From: Caryophanales bacterium UBA1624
Lineage (GTDB): Bacteria > Bacillota_I > Bacilli_A > RFN20 > CAG-826
Reading direction: 5' to 3'
NCBI GenBank assembly: GCA_002321395.1
Contig: DCMK01000036.1
Location: forward strand, 1-6,528
DNA: 6,528 nucleotides
Shown here: positions 1 to 5,992 of the stretch, piece by piece
Layout of the letters: the number at the start of each line of letters is the position of its first letter
How positions within the stretch are numbered: position 1 is the first letter of the stretch
Program-made: the position numbers and the translations under genes
The notes under the pieces: model-generated
What the model saw: the letters and a program-made list of their open reading frames with translations, nothing else
The model's database searches: none
Told to the model about the DNA's origin: nothing

Positions 1-1
1 C

Positions 2-481
2 TATTTGGCCTACCAAGAGGCCTTGGCCAGCCAAAAGAACCCCATCTGCCTCATCTTGACCCGCCAAGCCTTGCCCATCCTCCCGCTGCAGAACCCCGAC
101 GGAGTTAAAAAAGGCGCCTATTTCGTGCGCAAGGAAGAGAATGAGGAGGGGGAGATCCTCGCCACGGGGAGCGAAGTCTCCTTGGCGCTTGAAGCCGCCG
201 AATTGCTGAAGAAAGAAGGGATTCGCCTCAGCGTCGTCTCCATGCCCTGCCTTGAGAACTTCCAGGCCCAGGACCAGAGCTACCGTTCCTCCATCCTTTC
301 CAGCCCCTACCAGAAGCGCGTCTCCCTGGAAATGGGCTCGACCGCCCTTTGGGGGCGGTACGCCGAGCACAACATCGGCGTCGATGCCTTCGGGGAATCC
401 GGGAAGGCCGAAGACGTGCTGCGCGATTTCGGCTTCGTCCCCGAGAAGGTGGCCGAAAAGATCCGCCAGATGCTAAAATAA
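2..481 (+). CDS. tkt: Transketolase, C-terminal part (5' end outside window)
   Basis: Transketolase moves two-carbon units between sugar phosphates in the non-oxidative pentose phosphate pathway, using ThDP and a divalent metal. Only about the last 159 residues are present. They cover the end of the pyrimidine-binding domain and the C-terminal domain. Visible landmarks, counted from the TTG codon at base 5, are LTRQALP at 18-24, whose Arg matches the phosphate-contacting Arg of the SRQ motif in yeast transketolase; ATGSEV at 53-58; VVSMP followed by FQAQDQSYR; and a closing FGESGKAEDVLRDFGF block. The reading frame is open to the left edge, so the TTG at base 5 is an internal Leu codon and not the start. 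The ThDP-binding GDG motif and catalytic residues lie outside the window. The gene ends with TAA, 4 bases before the Asp23-family gene, so the two are probably co-transcribed. Identification is firm from the motif series. Confidence 0.95.
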   Translation, partial: YLAYQEALASQKNPICLILTRQALPILPLQNPDGVKKGAYFVRKEENEEGEILATGSEVSLALEAAELLKKEGIRLSVVSMPCLENFQAQDQSYRSSILSSPYQKRVSLEMGSTALWGRYAEHNIGVDAFGESGKAEDVLRDFGFVPEKVAEKIRQMLK

Positions 482-485
482 ACCC

Positions 486-821
486 ATGAGCGATTACCTA
501 GTCATCAACAACTATTCCGCCGGAGGCAAGCTGCGCATCTCCAAGAAGGCAATTTCGGAGATCGTGGAGAAATCCGTGGCGAACCTCTCCGGGACCTCCC
601 TCAAAGGGAGGAAACGCGGGCTTCTAACCGTCGCCAACCCCCTCCGCATCGTGCTGGGGAACGATGGGAAGATCAAAGTCTCCGTCGACGTGATCCTGCC
701 TTCGGAGGCGAAGGTGAGGGAGACCTGCCTTGCCCTGCAGAGGGAAATCGCGACCAACCTCTCGATGATGATCGAAGCCGTTCCGACGGTGATCCAGGTC
801 CAAGTCGCGTCCCTTTCTTGA
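486..821 (+). CDS. Asp23/Gls24 family protein (YqhY-like)
   Basis: This 111-residue protein has the Asp23/Gls24 (DUF322) pattern: an N-terminal segment resembling 'I..KAISEIVEKSVANLSG', then a strand carrying 'DGKIKVSVDVILP', a helix 'AKVRETCLALQREIATNL', and a closing strand 'PTVIQVQVASLS'. In Bacillota a member of this family (YqhY) sits immediately before nusB, as here; in B. subtilis YqhY has been linked to control of acetyl-CoA carboxylase, while staphylococcal Asp23 is envelope-associated. Which role applies here is not visible. No signal peptide or membrane segment is seen. The start is well fixed: an in-frame TAA lies at 474-476 and this is the first ATG after it. There is no Shine-Dalgarno sequence, and the ATG is 4 bases after the transketolase stop, so reinitiation by ribosomes finishing tkt is likely. 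A terminator-like hairpin follows the gene. Confidence 0.88.
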   Translation: MSDYLVINNYSAGGKLRISKKAISEIVEKSVANLSGTSLKGRKRGLLTVANPLRIVLGNDGKIKVSVDVILPSEAKVRETCLALQREIATNLSMMIEAVPTVIQVQVASLS

Positions 822-842
822 TTTTTTGGGAACGCTTTCTTC

Positions 843-871
843 AAAGCCCCCTCCTAGCAAGGGGGGCTTTT
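843..871 (+). terminator. Candidate intrinsic terminator after the Asp23-family gene
   Basis: AAAGCCCCC at 843-851 pairs perfectly with GGGGGCTTT at 862-870, a 9-bp stem that a T852-G861 wobble can extend, closing an 8-base loop. The descending arm runs into TTTT at 868-871, after which the sequence becomes ATGTTATG. The stem is strong but the U-tract is short, so termination may be partial and could act as an attenuator for read-through into nusB. It sits 21 bases after the Asp23 stop codon. Confidence 0.7.
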
Positions 872-872
872 A

Positions 873-881
873 TGTTATGAT
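873..881 (+). promoter_or_regulatory. Candidate extended -10 promoter for the nusB operon
   Basis: TGT followed by TATGAT gives an extended -10 element (TGn plus a hexamer with 5 of 6 consensus bases). No convincing -35 hexamer lies 16-18 bases upstream, where the terminator loop and descending arm begin, but extended -10 promoters often do without one. A start about 7 bases downstream, near 888, would give a leader of about 15 bases, just long enough to include the nusB ribosome binding site. Its place directly after a terminator hairpin supports a new transcription unit. Confidence 0.5.
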
Positions 882-890
882 AGCCGGGCT

Positions 891-895
891 GAAGG
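891..895 (+). promoter_or_regulatory. Ribosome binding site of nusB
   Basis: GAAGG lies 7 bases before the ATG at 903, a normal Shine-Dalgarno spacing. It supports the nusB start and is one of the few clear ribosome binding sites in the window. Confidence 0.6.
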
Positions 896-902
896 CTTCT
901 TT

Positions 903-1352
903 ATGATCGACGAAACAAGCAATGAACTAGCATGGGAAGAAGGCGGGCGCAACGCCCTCCAAAGCGCGGCCATGACCGCCATCTACGATGAGCTCACCTA
1001 CATCGACATGGGCGAGCCCGTCGACGTGGAGGGGATCGTCTCCTCCCTTTTGGAGCTCCCTTTTTCCGATTGCGACCTTTTCGTGAAAGCCTCCGCCGTC
1101 TACGCGATCAAATACCACGACGAAGCCATCGCCAAATTCAACCAGAACATGAAGCGGTGGACCTTCGACCGCCTCAACCGGGTCGAACAGGCCATTTTGC
1201 TCCTTTCCTACGTCCATTTTTACGCGGTGGAGCCCGAAGTAAGCAAGAAAGTCGTGATCTCGGTCGCCGTCAACCTGGCCAAAACCTACCTCGGCGAGAA
1301 CGACTATAAGTTCGTGAACGGGATCCTCGACCACGTATTGGTCCGTGCATGA
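903..1352 (+). CDS. nusB: Transcription antitermination protein NusB
   Basis: NusB pairs with NusE (ribosomal protein S10) and binds boxA RNA in antitermination complexes, chiefly on rRNA operons. The 149-residue protein is slightly longer than the usual 130-145. The C-terminal half carries the family signatures: 'FDRLNRVEQAILLLSYVHF' at about 88-106 and 'VAVNLAKTYLGENDYKFVNGILD' at about 121-143. The N-terminal helix is recognisable ('ALQSAAMTAIYDEL', 18-31), but the arginine-rich stretch that usually precedes it is replaced by acidic sequence (ETSNELAWEEGGR) with a single Arg at 16. The start is supported by a GAAGG ribosome binding site and an upstream in-frame TAG at 855-857, with no other start codon between. 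The gene overlaps xseA through ATGA. In B. subtilis folD lies between nusB and xseA; here it is absent. Confidence 0.92.
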   Translation: MIDETSNELAWEEGGRNALQSAAMTAIYDELTYIDMGEPVDVEGIVSSLLELPFSDCDLFVKASAVYAIKYHDEAIAKFNQNMKRWTFDRLNRVEQAILLLSYVHFYAVEPEVSKKVVISVAVNLAKTYLGENDYKFVNGILDHVLVRA

Positions 1353-2617
1353 GAGAGAACACCGGCTGCCTTTCCGTCAGCGAGCTCAACCACATCATCA
1401 AAGCCAAGCTGGAAGGGGATGAATTCCTTTCCTTTTTTTCTTTGCAGGGCGAGGTCTCCAACTTCAAACTCTATCCTTCCGGGCACGCCTATTTCGCCCT
1501 CAAAGACGCGGATTCCCTGATTTCCGCGGTCATGTGGCGGAGCTATGCGGAACGCCTGAGCTTCCTTCCCCAAAACGGGGACAAAGTGATCGTGAAAGGA
1601 AAGATCGGCGTCTTCCCCGGGAAAGGGGTTTACCAAGTCAGCTGCTTTACCATGGAAAAAGACGGGCAGGGGGATTTGCTGAAACGCTTGAGGGAACTCG
1701 CCGAAAAGCTTCGGAAGGAAGGGCTTTTCGAGGAAAGCCGCAAAAAGAAGATCCCCCGTTTCCCAAGGAAAATCGCCGTCATCGCCGGCAAGAACAGCGC
1801 CGGGATGAGGGACATCGAAGTCAATTTGGCCAAACGCTGGCCCCTATGCGAAGTGGAGAAGTTCCCAAGCTTGGTCCAAGGCGAGCTCGCCAAGGCCGAC
1901 TTATTGCTCCACCTAAAGGAGGCAATCGCCTCGAATCCGGACACGATCATCATCGGAAGGGGGGGAGGCAGCAGCGAGGATCTGGGCGCGTTCAACGATG
2001 AAGCCCTCGTTCGGGCCGTCGCATCTTGCCCCATCCCCGTCATCGCGGCCGTGGGGCATGAGGTGGACGTCACCCTGATCGATTTGGTCGCCGATCTTCG
2101 CTGCTCGACCCCGACCGGGGCCGCGGTGGCCGCAACCCCCGACCAAAACGAAGTCCGCCAGCGTCTTGATCAAATCGGGGACGAATTGGACGCGAAGGTC
2201 CGCCAAGAGATTGCTTTGAAGAAAGAACAACTCCTCCTTTTGTCGAACAAGCCCTATTTTTCCGATCCCAAGCGCCTCTATGCGCTTTCCTTGGATCGGA
2301 TCCGCCAATTGAAGGCCCGGCTCGAAGGGAAAGTCCGGAGCGAGATCAAGCTGGGGTCTTCGATGCTGGCATCCACTTCGAAGAGCTTGGATTCGCGTGT
2401 CCTTGCTTTGCTAGAGGCCAAGAAAGCACGACTTTTGGCCTTATCCGGGAAGATGTCCGCCCTCAATCCGGATGCCGTGCTGTCCCGCGGCTTCTCCCTC
2501 ACAACGGATGAATCCGGAACCCCGATCTCCAGCGCGATGGGCTTGAGCAAAGGCGAGAAAATCAAAACAAAATTCTCCGATGGTATAATCCTTTCGGAAG
2601 TTTTGGGAAAGGAATGA
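1349..2617 (+). CDS. xseA: Exonuclease VII large subunit
   Basis: XseA is the catalytic subunit of exonuclease VII, a metal-independent nuclease that degrades single-stranded DNA from both ends, with many XseB subunits on its coiled-coil arm. The 422-residue protein shows the full layout: an N-terminal OB fold (about 8-102) with LSVSELN, GEVSNFKLYPSGHAYFALKD and the 'VIVKGKIGVFPGKGVYQ' strand pair; the catalytic domain (about 105-250); a long charged helical region (about 255-365); and the closing NPDAVLSRGFSL motif at 373-384. Residues matching the E. coli catalytic set are D155, R204 in GRGGGS, and H237 and D240 in GHEVDVT. One oddity is that the usual EDLWxFN reads EDLGAFN at 210-216. The start overlaps the nusB stop (ATGA) and has no ribosome binding site, so translation is probably coupled to nusB. 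Confidence 0.96.
   Translation: MRENTGCLSVSELNHIIKAKLEGDEFLSFFSLQGEVSNFKLYPSGHAYFALKDADSLISAVMWRSYAERLSFLPQNGDKVIVKGKIGVFPGKGVYQVSCFTMEKDGQGDLLKRLRELAEKLRKEGLFEESRKKKIPRFPRKIAVIAGKNSAGMRDIEVNLAKRWPLCEVEKFPSLVQGELAKADLLLHLKEAIASNPDTIIIGRGGGSSEDLGAFNDEALVRAVASCPIPVIAAVGHEVDVTLIDLVADLRCSTPTGAAVAATPDQNEVRQRLDQIGDELDAKVRQEIALKKEQLLLLSNKPYFSDPKRLYALSLDRIRQLKARLEGKVRSEIKLGSSMLASTSKSLDSRVLALLEAKKARLLALSGKMSALNPDAVLSRGFSLTTDESGTPISSAMGLSKGEKIKTKFSDGIILSEVLGKE
2581..2589 (+). promoter_or_regulatory. Candidate internal extended -10 promoter before xseB-dxs
   Basis: TGG plus TATAAT is a perfect -10 hexamer with an extended TGn element, lying in the last codons of xseA. A start near 2596 would place the xseB ribosome binding site in a leader of about 20 bases. 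There is no clear -35 hexamer at the right distance (2561-2566 is ATCAAA). A perfect TATAAT is uncommon in this fairly GC-rich sequence, but it encodes part of XseA (GIIL), so chance is possible. Confidence 0.4.
2608..2613 (+). promoter_or_regulatory. Ribosome binding site deciding the xseB start
   Basis: AAAGGA lies 6 bases before the ATG at 2620 but touches the ATG at 2614. The spacing therefore favours 2620 as the working start of xseB, even though 2614 forms the ATGA overlap with xseA. Confidence 0.5.
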
Positions 2618-2619
2618 AC

Positions 2620-2829
2620 ATGGCCGAGAAAAAAGAAATGAGCTTTGAGGAAAAGCTGAACCGTCTCAACGAAATCGTCGGAAAAATCGAGGGGGAAACC
2701 CTCCCTCTCCAGCAGACGCTGTCCCTGTACAAAGAAGGGAAAACCCTGATTGGGGAATTGCAGAAAGAGCTGAGCGAGGCGGAGAAAAAAGTGGGTGACC
2801 TCAGCGTATCAGACGAAGACATAAAGTAA
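2620..2829 (+). CDS. xseB: Exonuclease VII small subunit
   Basis: XseB is the small helical subunit that coats the coiled-coil arm of XseA to form exonuclease VII. The 69-residue product (71 if translation starts at 2614) matches the family along its whole length: 'SFEEKLNRLNEIVGKIEGETLPLQQTLSLYKEGKTLIGELQKELSEAEKKV' in outline, with the SFEE opening, the LPL turn between the two helices, and the LYKEG and LxEAEKKV segments of the second helix. Its length is typical. The start at 2620 is preferred because AAAGGA stands at correct spacing; 2614 is possible through an ATGA overlap with the xseA stop. The last residues (SVSDEDIK) are acidic, as is common. In many Bacillota ispA follows, but here dxs comes next after 22 bases. 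Confidence 0.94.
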   Translation: MAEKKEMSFEEKLNRLNEIVGKIEGETLPLQQTLSLYKEGKTLIGELQKELSEAEKKVGDLSVSDEDIK

Positions 2830-2851
2830 ATAAATAGTAGTTTTCTAGTAT

Positions 2852-4726
2852 ATGAAAAAGAAAGGTGCAATCGAAAGAATCGACTTATCTTCCATTAAGG
2901 ACCCTTCTTTTTTGAAAACGCTTGATTACCGCCAACTGGAAAGCCTGTGCGGGCAGATCCGCGAGGAGATTCTCCGCGTCGTTTCCACCTATGGCGGGCA
3001 TTTGTCCAGCAACCTCGGGGACGTGGAGCTCACGGTCGCCCTTCATCGCGTCTTCGACTTCAAAAAGGACAAATTGATCTTCGACGTCGGCCACCAATGC
3101 TACGCCCACAAGATCCTGACGGGCCGGAAGCTGGACCATCTCAACGAAGCCGGGTACTGCAATGGTTTTCAAAATCGGAAAGAATCCCTTTATGACCCTT
3201 ATGACGCCGGGCACAGTTCAACCTCTTTGTCGGCGGCGGAAGCTTTCGCCTACGCCCGCGACCTGAATAAGGAAACCTACGACGTCGTCGACGTGATTGG
3301 TGATTCTTCGATCACAAACGGCTTGGCTTTTGAGGCATTGAACAACATCGGCGAGCGGCGAAACAAGGTCATCATCGTGCTCAACGACAACGGGATGTCC
3401 ATCAGCAAGCCCGTCGGAGGGCTCAATAAATTCTTTCGGTATATTTCTACCGGAAAAGTGTACAACAAAGCGAAGAAGGATTACCGCAGGGTCCTGTTCC
3501 GGACTTCCTTTGGCAAGAGGCTTTATTCCTTCACTTCGCGCCTCAAGCGGGCGCTGAAATCAAAGCTCGTCCCGGTGACGTTGTTCGACAATATGGGCTT
3601 CACTTATCTCGGACCCATCGACGGCCACAATTTCAAAGACTTGGAAAAAGCGTTCCGGAAATCGAAAAACGCGACCAAATCGGTCGTCATCCACGTATTG
3701 ACCGCCAAAGGGAGAGGCTACCCCCTCGCCGAGGAAGACAAAGTCGGCGATTGGCACGGGGTGGCGCCCTTCGATTTGAAGACGGGGAGGGCGAAAGACC
3801 TCCACGAAGGGGAATTGACCTGGTCCAAGTTCTTCGCCGGGGAAATCCGCGGCAAGCTTTCCGAAGACCCAAACGCGATTCTGATCACCCCAGCGACGGA
3901 AAACGGATCTGAGCTTGGGGATTGCTTCGCCGCATTCCCGGACCGCAGTTTGGACGTGGGGATCGCCGAGGAGCACGCCCTCACCTTCGCCGGGGCGTTA
4001 TCGATCGCGGGGAAAAAGCCCATCGTTTCGATCTATTCCTCTTTTTTGCAAAGGGCCTACGACGAGATTTCCCACGATTGCGCCCGCATGGGCAGCAACC
4101 TCACTTTGCTGATCGACCGCAGCGGGCTGGTCGGGAAGAACGGGGAGACCCACCAAGGCATTTATGACGTCGCCTTCCTGAAGTCGATCCCCGGGGTCGT
4201 GGTCTCCATGCCCGCAACCCCGAGCATCGGGAAAGCCCTCTTCCGTCAGTCCTTCGAGAACCGCGGCGTGTTCGCGATCCGCTACCCGCACGCCTATTTC
4301 AGTCAGGAAGAGGCCTTGGGAAGCCTCGCTTTTCAGCCCTTCCTTTGCTGGAGGGCCTTCGAAAAGCCGCGAAGCAAGGCCGCCGTCATCGGAATCGGCC
4401 CGCTGGGGGAGGAACTCCGAAGGAAGATGAAGGAAAGGAACCTGCCCACGTCTTTCTTCGACCCGGTTTACCTGAACCCCATCCCTGAAAACGAAACCAA
4501 AAAGCTTTTGATTTACAAAAAGATCTTCGTCTACGATCCCTATGGGACCGAAGAGGGATTCGCTGAGAGCCTGCTTTCGAAGCTGGCGAAGCTTTCCTAC
4601 TCCGGGAAAGTCTTCCTTTTCTGCGCGCCCAGCGCCTTTATCCCCGCGGATACCTACGCGGGCCAGCTTGCTTCCTGCGGCCTTGCCGTCGATTTCGTCC
4701 TCGGGGAAATCGAGTCCAAGCTCTGA
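2852..4726 (+). CDS. dxs: 1-deoxy-D-xylulose-5-phosphate synthase (divergent)
   Basis: Dxs condenses pyruvate and glyceraldehyde 3-phosphate to DXP, the first step of the MEP isoprenoid pathway and a source for thiamine and pyridoxal in many bacteria. The 624 residues have normal length and domain order: the ThDP diphosphate-binding domain with H50, H81 (DVGHQ), GHSSTS at 120-125 and NDNGMSIS at 178-185; a pyrimidine-binding domain with GPIDGH, H302, E373 in GIAEEH, Y395, R401, R423 and H434 (THQG); and a C-terminal domain from about 500. Three usually fixed positions differ: GDG reads GDS (S152), the Asp before GETHQG is N430, and the second Arg of RYPRG is H480. The C-terminal domain also lacks the usual RFVKPLD and EEN..GG motifs. 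The start is fixed by an in-frame TAG at 2846-2848 and matches the family N-terminus with about nine extra residues. No ribosome binding site is visible. Annotation as Dxs is strong at family level; full activity is less certain. Confidence 0.9.
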   Translation: MKKKGAIERIDLSSIKDPSFLKTLDYRQLESLCGQIREEILRVVSTYGGHLSSNLGDVELTVALHRVFDFKKDKLIFDVGHQCYAHKILTGRKLDHLNEAGYCNGFQNRKESLYDPYDAGHSSTSLSAAEAFAYARDLNKETYDVVDVIGDSSITNGLAFEALNNIGERRNKVIIVLNDNGMSISKPVGGLNKFFRYISTGKVYNKAKKDYRRVLFRTSFGKRLYSFTSRLKRALKSKLVPVTLFDNMGFTYLGPIDGHNFKDLEKAFRKSKNATKSVVIHVLTAKGRGYPLAEEDKVGDWHGVAPFDLKTGRAKDLHEGELTWSKFFAGEIRGKLSEDPNAILITPATENGSELGDCFAAFPDRSLDVGIAEEHALTFAGALSIAGKKPIVSIYSSFLQRAYDEISHDCARMGSNLTLLIDRSGLVGKNGETHQGIYDVAFLKSIPGVVVSMPATPSIGKALFRQSFENRGVFAIRYPHAYFSQEEALGSLAFQPFLCWRAFEKPRSKAAVIGIGPLGEELRRKMKERNLPTSFFDPVYLNPIPENETKKLLIYKKIFVYDPYGTEEGFAESLLSKLAKLSYSGKVFLFCAPSAFIPADTYAGQLASCGLAVDFVLGEIESKL

Positions 4727-4751
4727 AGGAGCGTTTTCCCTTTCGAATTAG

Positions 4752-4780
4752 TTAACATAATGGGCAATATCCTTTAAACT
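4752..4780 (+). promoter_or_regulatory. Candidate sigma-A-type promoter of dinB, possibly leaderless
   Basis: TTAACA at 4752-4757 (5 of 6 matches to TTGACA) and TAAACT at 4775-4780 (4 of 6 matches to TATAAT) are separated by exactly 17 bases. Transcription starting 7 bases after the -10 would begin at 4787, the A of the dinB ATG. No Shine-Dalgarno sequence is present before that ATG, which fits a leaderless mRNA. A second possible -10, CATAAT at 4756-4761, has a poorer -35 partner and would give a 20-base leader. I see no LexA-type operator. Confidence 0.5.
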
Positions 4781-4786
4781 AATCGC

Positions 4787-5992
4787 ATGGCCAAAGTCAT
4801 CATGCACATCGACCTGAACGCGTTCTTCGCCTCCTGCGAAGTCATCCGCGACCCTTCATTGGCCGGGCTCCCTTTGCTGATCGGCCACACCGGCCGCTCC
4901 GGCATCGTCTCAACCGCCAGCTACGAAGCCCGCGCTTACGGCTGCCACAGCGGCCAGCCGATGTTCCAGGCCCTCCGGCTATGCCCCAAAGCGAAAGTCA
5001 TTCCCGTCGATTACGATTACTATTCCATGATGTCCCTTTCCTTTTTCTCTTATCTGAAGCGTTTCACCCTTTTGGTGGAGCCGGCTTCGATCGATGAGGG
5101 ATTCGCGGACATGAGCGAAGCCGTGAAGGGGAAGGAAGACCCGGAATCCTTTTTCCGTTCCCTGCAATCGGAGCTGAAAAAGGAAACCGGGCTTGGCTGC
5201 TCCATCGGCGTGGCCCCGACGAAGTGGCTCGCCAAGATGGCTTCCGACCTGAAGAAGCCAATGGGCTTGACCATCCTTCGGAAGAAGGACATCCCCAATT
5301 TGCTATACCCCCTCCCGATCGAATCCTTTTGGGGAGTGGGGAAGAAGACGAGCCCCCGCCTCCGGGAGATGGGGATCGCGAGCATCGGGGATTTCGCCCA
5401 GGCCCTTTTGCGCGGGGACCAAAACGTGGAGAAGGAGCTCGGGAAATTCGCCCTGACGGCGAAAGAGTGGATCCAAGGGTACGGGAGCGATCGGGTTTCC
5501 CCGCTCGAGGAGGACCCCAAATCGATCGGGGCCCAGGAGACCTTGGCGAAGGATTGCCAAACCTATGAGGAGGTGGAGCTTTATTTCTCTCGTTTGGCGG
5601 AGGAGATCTCCTCGCGCTGCCTCTCCGCCGGGAAGGAGGCGCGTTCTTTGACCGTCTCGGTGAAGACGCTCGATTTCCGCCTCCATAGCCGCGCCATGCC
5701 TTTCGCGGAGCCCACCCGCTCCAGCGTTTTGATCAAGGAGAAGGCGAAGGAAGGATTCCGGGCTTTGATGGACAGGCTCGGAGACCCCAAAATCCGCCAG
5801 GTGGGGATCGCTTTGACCCGCTTGGTCGACCCCCAGAGGGAAACCGTGCAGATGAGCCTGTGGAATTATCAGGACTATGAGAGGAAGGACGCGACCAAGC
5901 TTTTGATCGAGGAGCTGAACCGGAAGATGGACAAGCCGATGCTGAAGAGGGCCTCGCAGGCGGAAAAGGGGAAGAAAAATGGAAATCGCTGA
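4787..5992 (+). CDS. dinB: DNA polymerase IV (Y family, translesion)
   Basis: DinB copies damaged DNA templates with low fidelity. The 401-residue protein shows the Y-family order. The palm and fingers hold HIDLNAFFASCE with D9 and the aromatic pair F13-F14 (F14 in the steric-gate position), YEARAYG at 46-52, and SIDEG at 101-105 with catalytic D103 and E104. SIGVAPTKWLAKMAS follows at 139-153. The thumb has a helix-hairpin-helix starting WGVGKK at 182. The little-finger domain runs to about 350. QMSLW at 355-359 resembles the beta-clamp binding motif and is followed by a helical tail ending in basic residues, as in other Gram-positive DinB proteins. The start is fixed by an in-frame TAA at 4775-4777. 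There is no ribosome binding site, and an upstream promoter suggests a leaderless mRNA. The 3' end overlaps the recombinase gene by 14 bases. Confidence 0.95.
   Translation: MAKVIMHIDLNAFFASCEVIRDPSLAGLPLLIGHTGRSGIVSTASYEARAYGCHSGQPMFQALRLCPKAKVIPVDYDYYSMMSLSFFSYLKRFTLLVEPASIDEGFADMSEAVKGKEDPESFFRSLQSELKKETGLGCSIGVAPTKWLAKMASDLKKPMGLTILRKKDIPNLLYPLPIESFWGVGKKTSPRLREMGIASIGDFAQALLRGDQNVEKELGKFALTAKEWIQGYGSDRVSPLEEDPKSIGAQETLAKDCQTYEEVELYFSRLAEEISSRCLSAGKEARSLTVSVKTLDFRLHSRAMPFAEPTRSSVLIKEKAKEGFRALMDRLGDPKIRQVGIALTRLVDPQRETVQMSLWNYQDYERKDATKLLIEELNRKMDKPMLKRASQAEKGKKNGNR
5967..5974 (+). promoter_or_regulatory. Ribosome binding site deciding the recombinase start
   Basis: The purine run AGGGGAAG inside the end of dinB ends 4 bases before the ATG at 5979. 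The only other nearby in-frame ATG, at 5997, has no such sequence before it, so 5979 is preferred. Confidence 0.5.

Noticed and set aside
512..844. Long open frame on the - strand over the Asp23-family gene
   Set aside because: It is the mirror of a well-supported + strand gene, shows no family motif, and has no plausible promoter or ribosome binding site. Similar - strand frames over nusB, xseA, dxs and dinB were dropped for the same reason.
1959..1965. Run of seven G in xseA as a slippage or frameshift site
   Set aside because: The frame is intact and encodes the invariant GRGGGS motif; no alternative product of interest follows in the shifted frames.
2835..2851. TAGTAG and TAGTAT as paired repeats or a -10 for dxs
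   Set aside because: They are short, imperfect and in AT-rich sequence; the match to TATAAT is poor and the distance to the ATG does not fit.
4720..4737. Possible terminator at the dxs stop (GCTC/GAGC then TTTT)
   Set aside because: The stem is only 4-5 bp with a 3-base loop and one wobble pair; too weak to call.
4746..4762. Possible LexA/SOS operator around GTTAAC before dinB
   Set aside because: Only the central six bases are palindromic and the sequence does not fit the GAAC-N4-GTTC pattern of Bacillota.
5330..5395. G-rich stretch in dinB as a G-quadruplex
   Set aside because: The G runs are separated by long, C-containing loops, so a stable quadruplex is unlikely.
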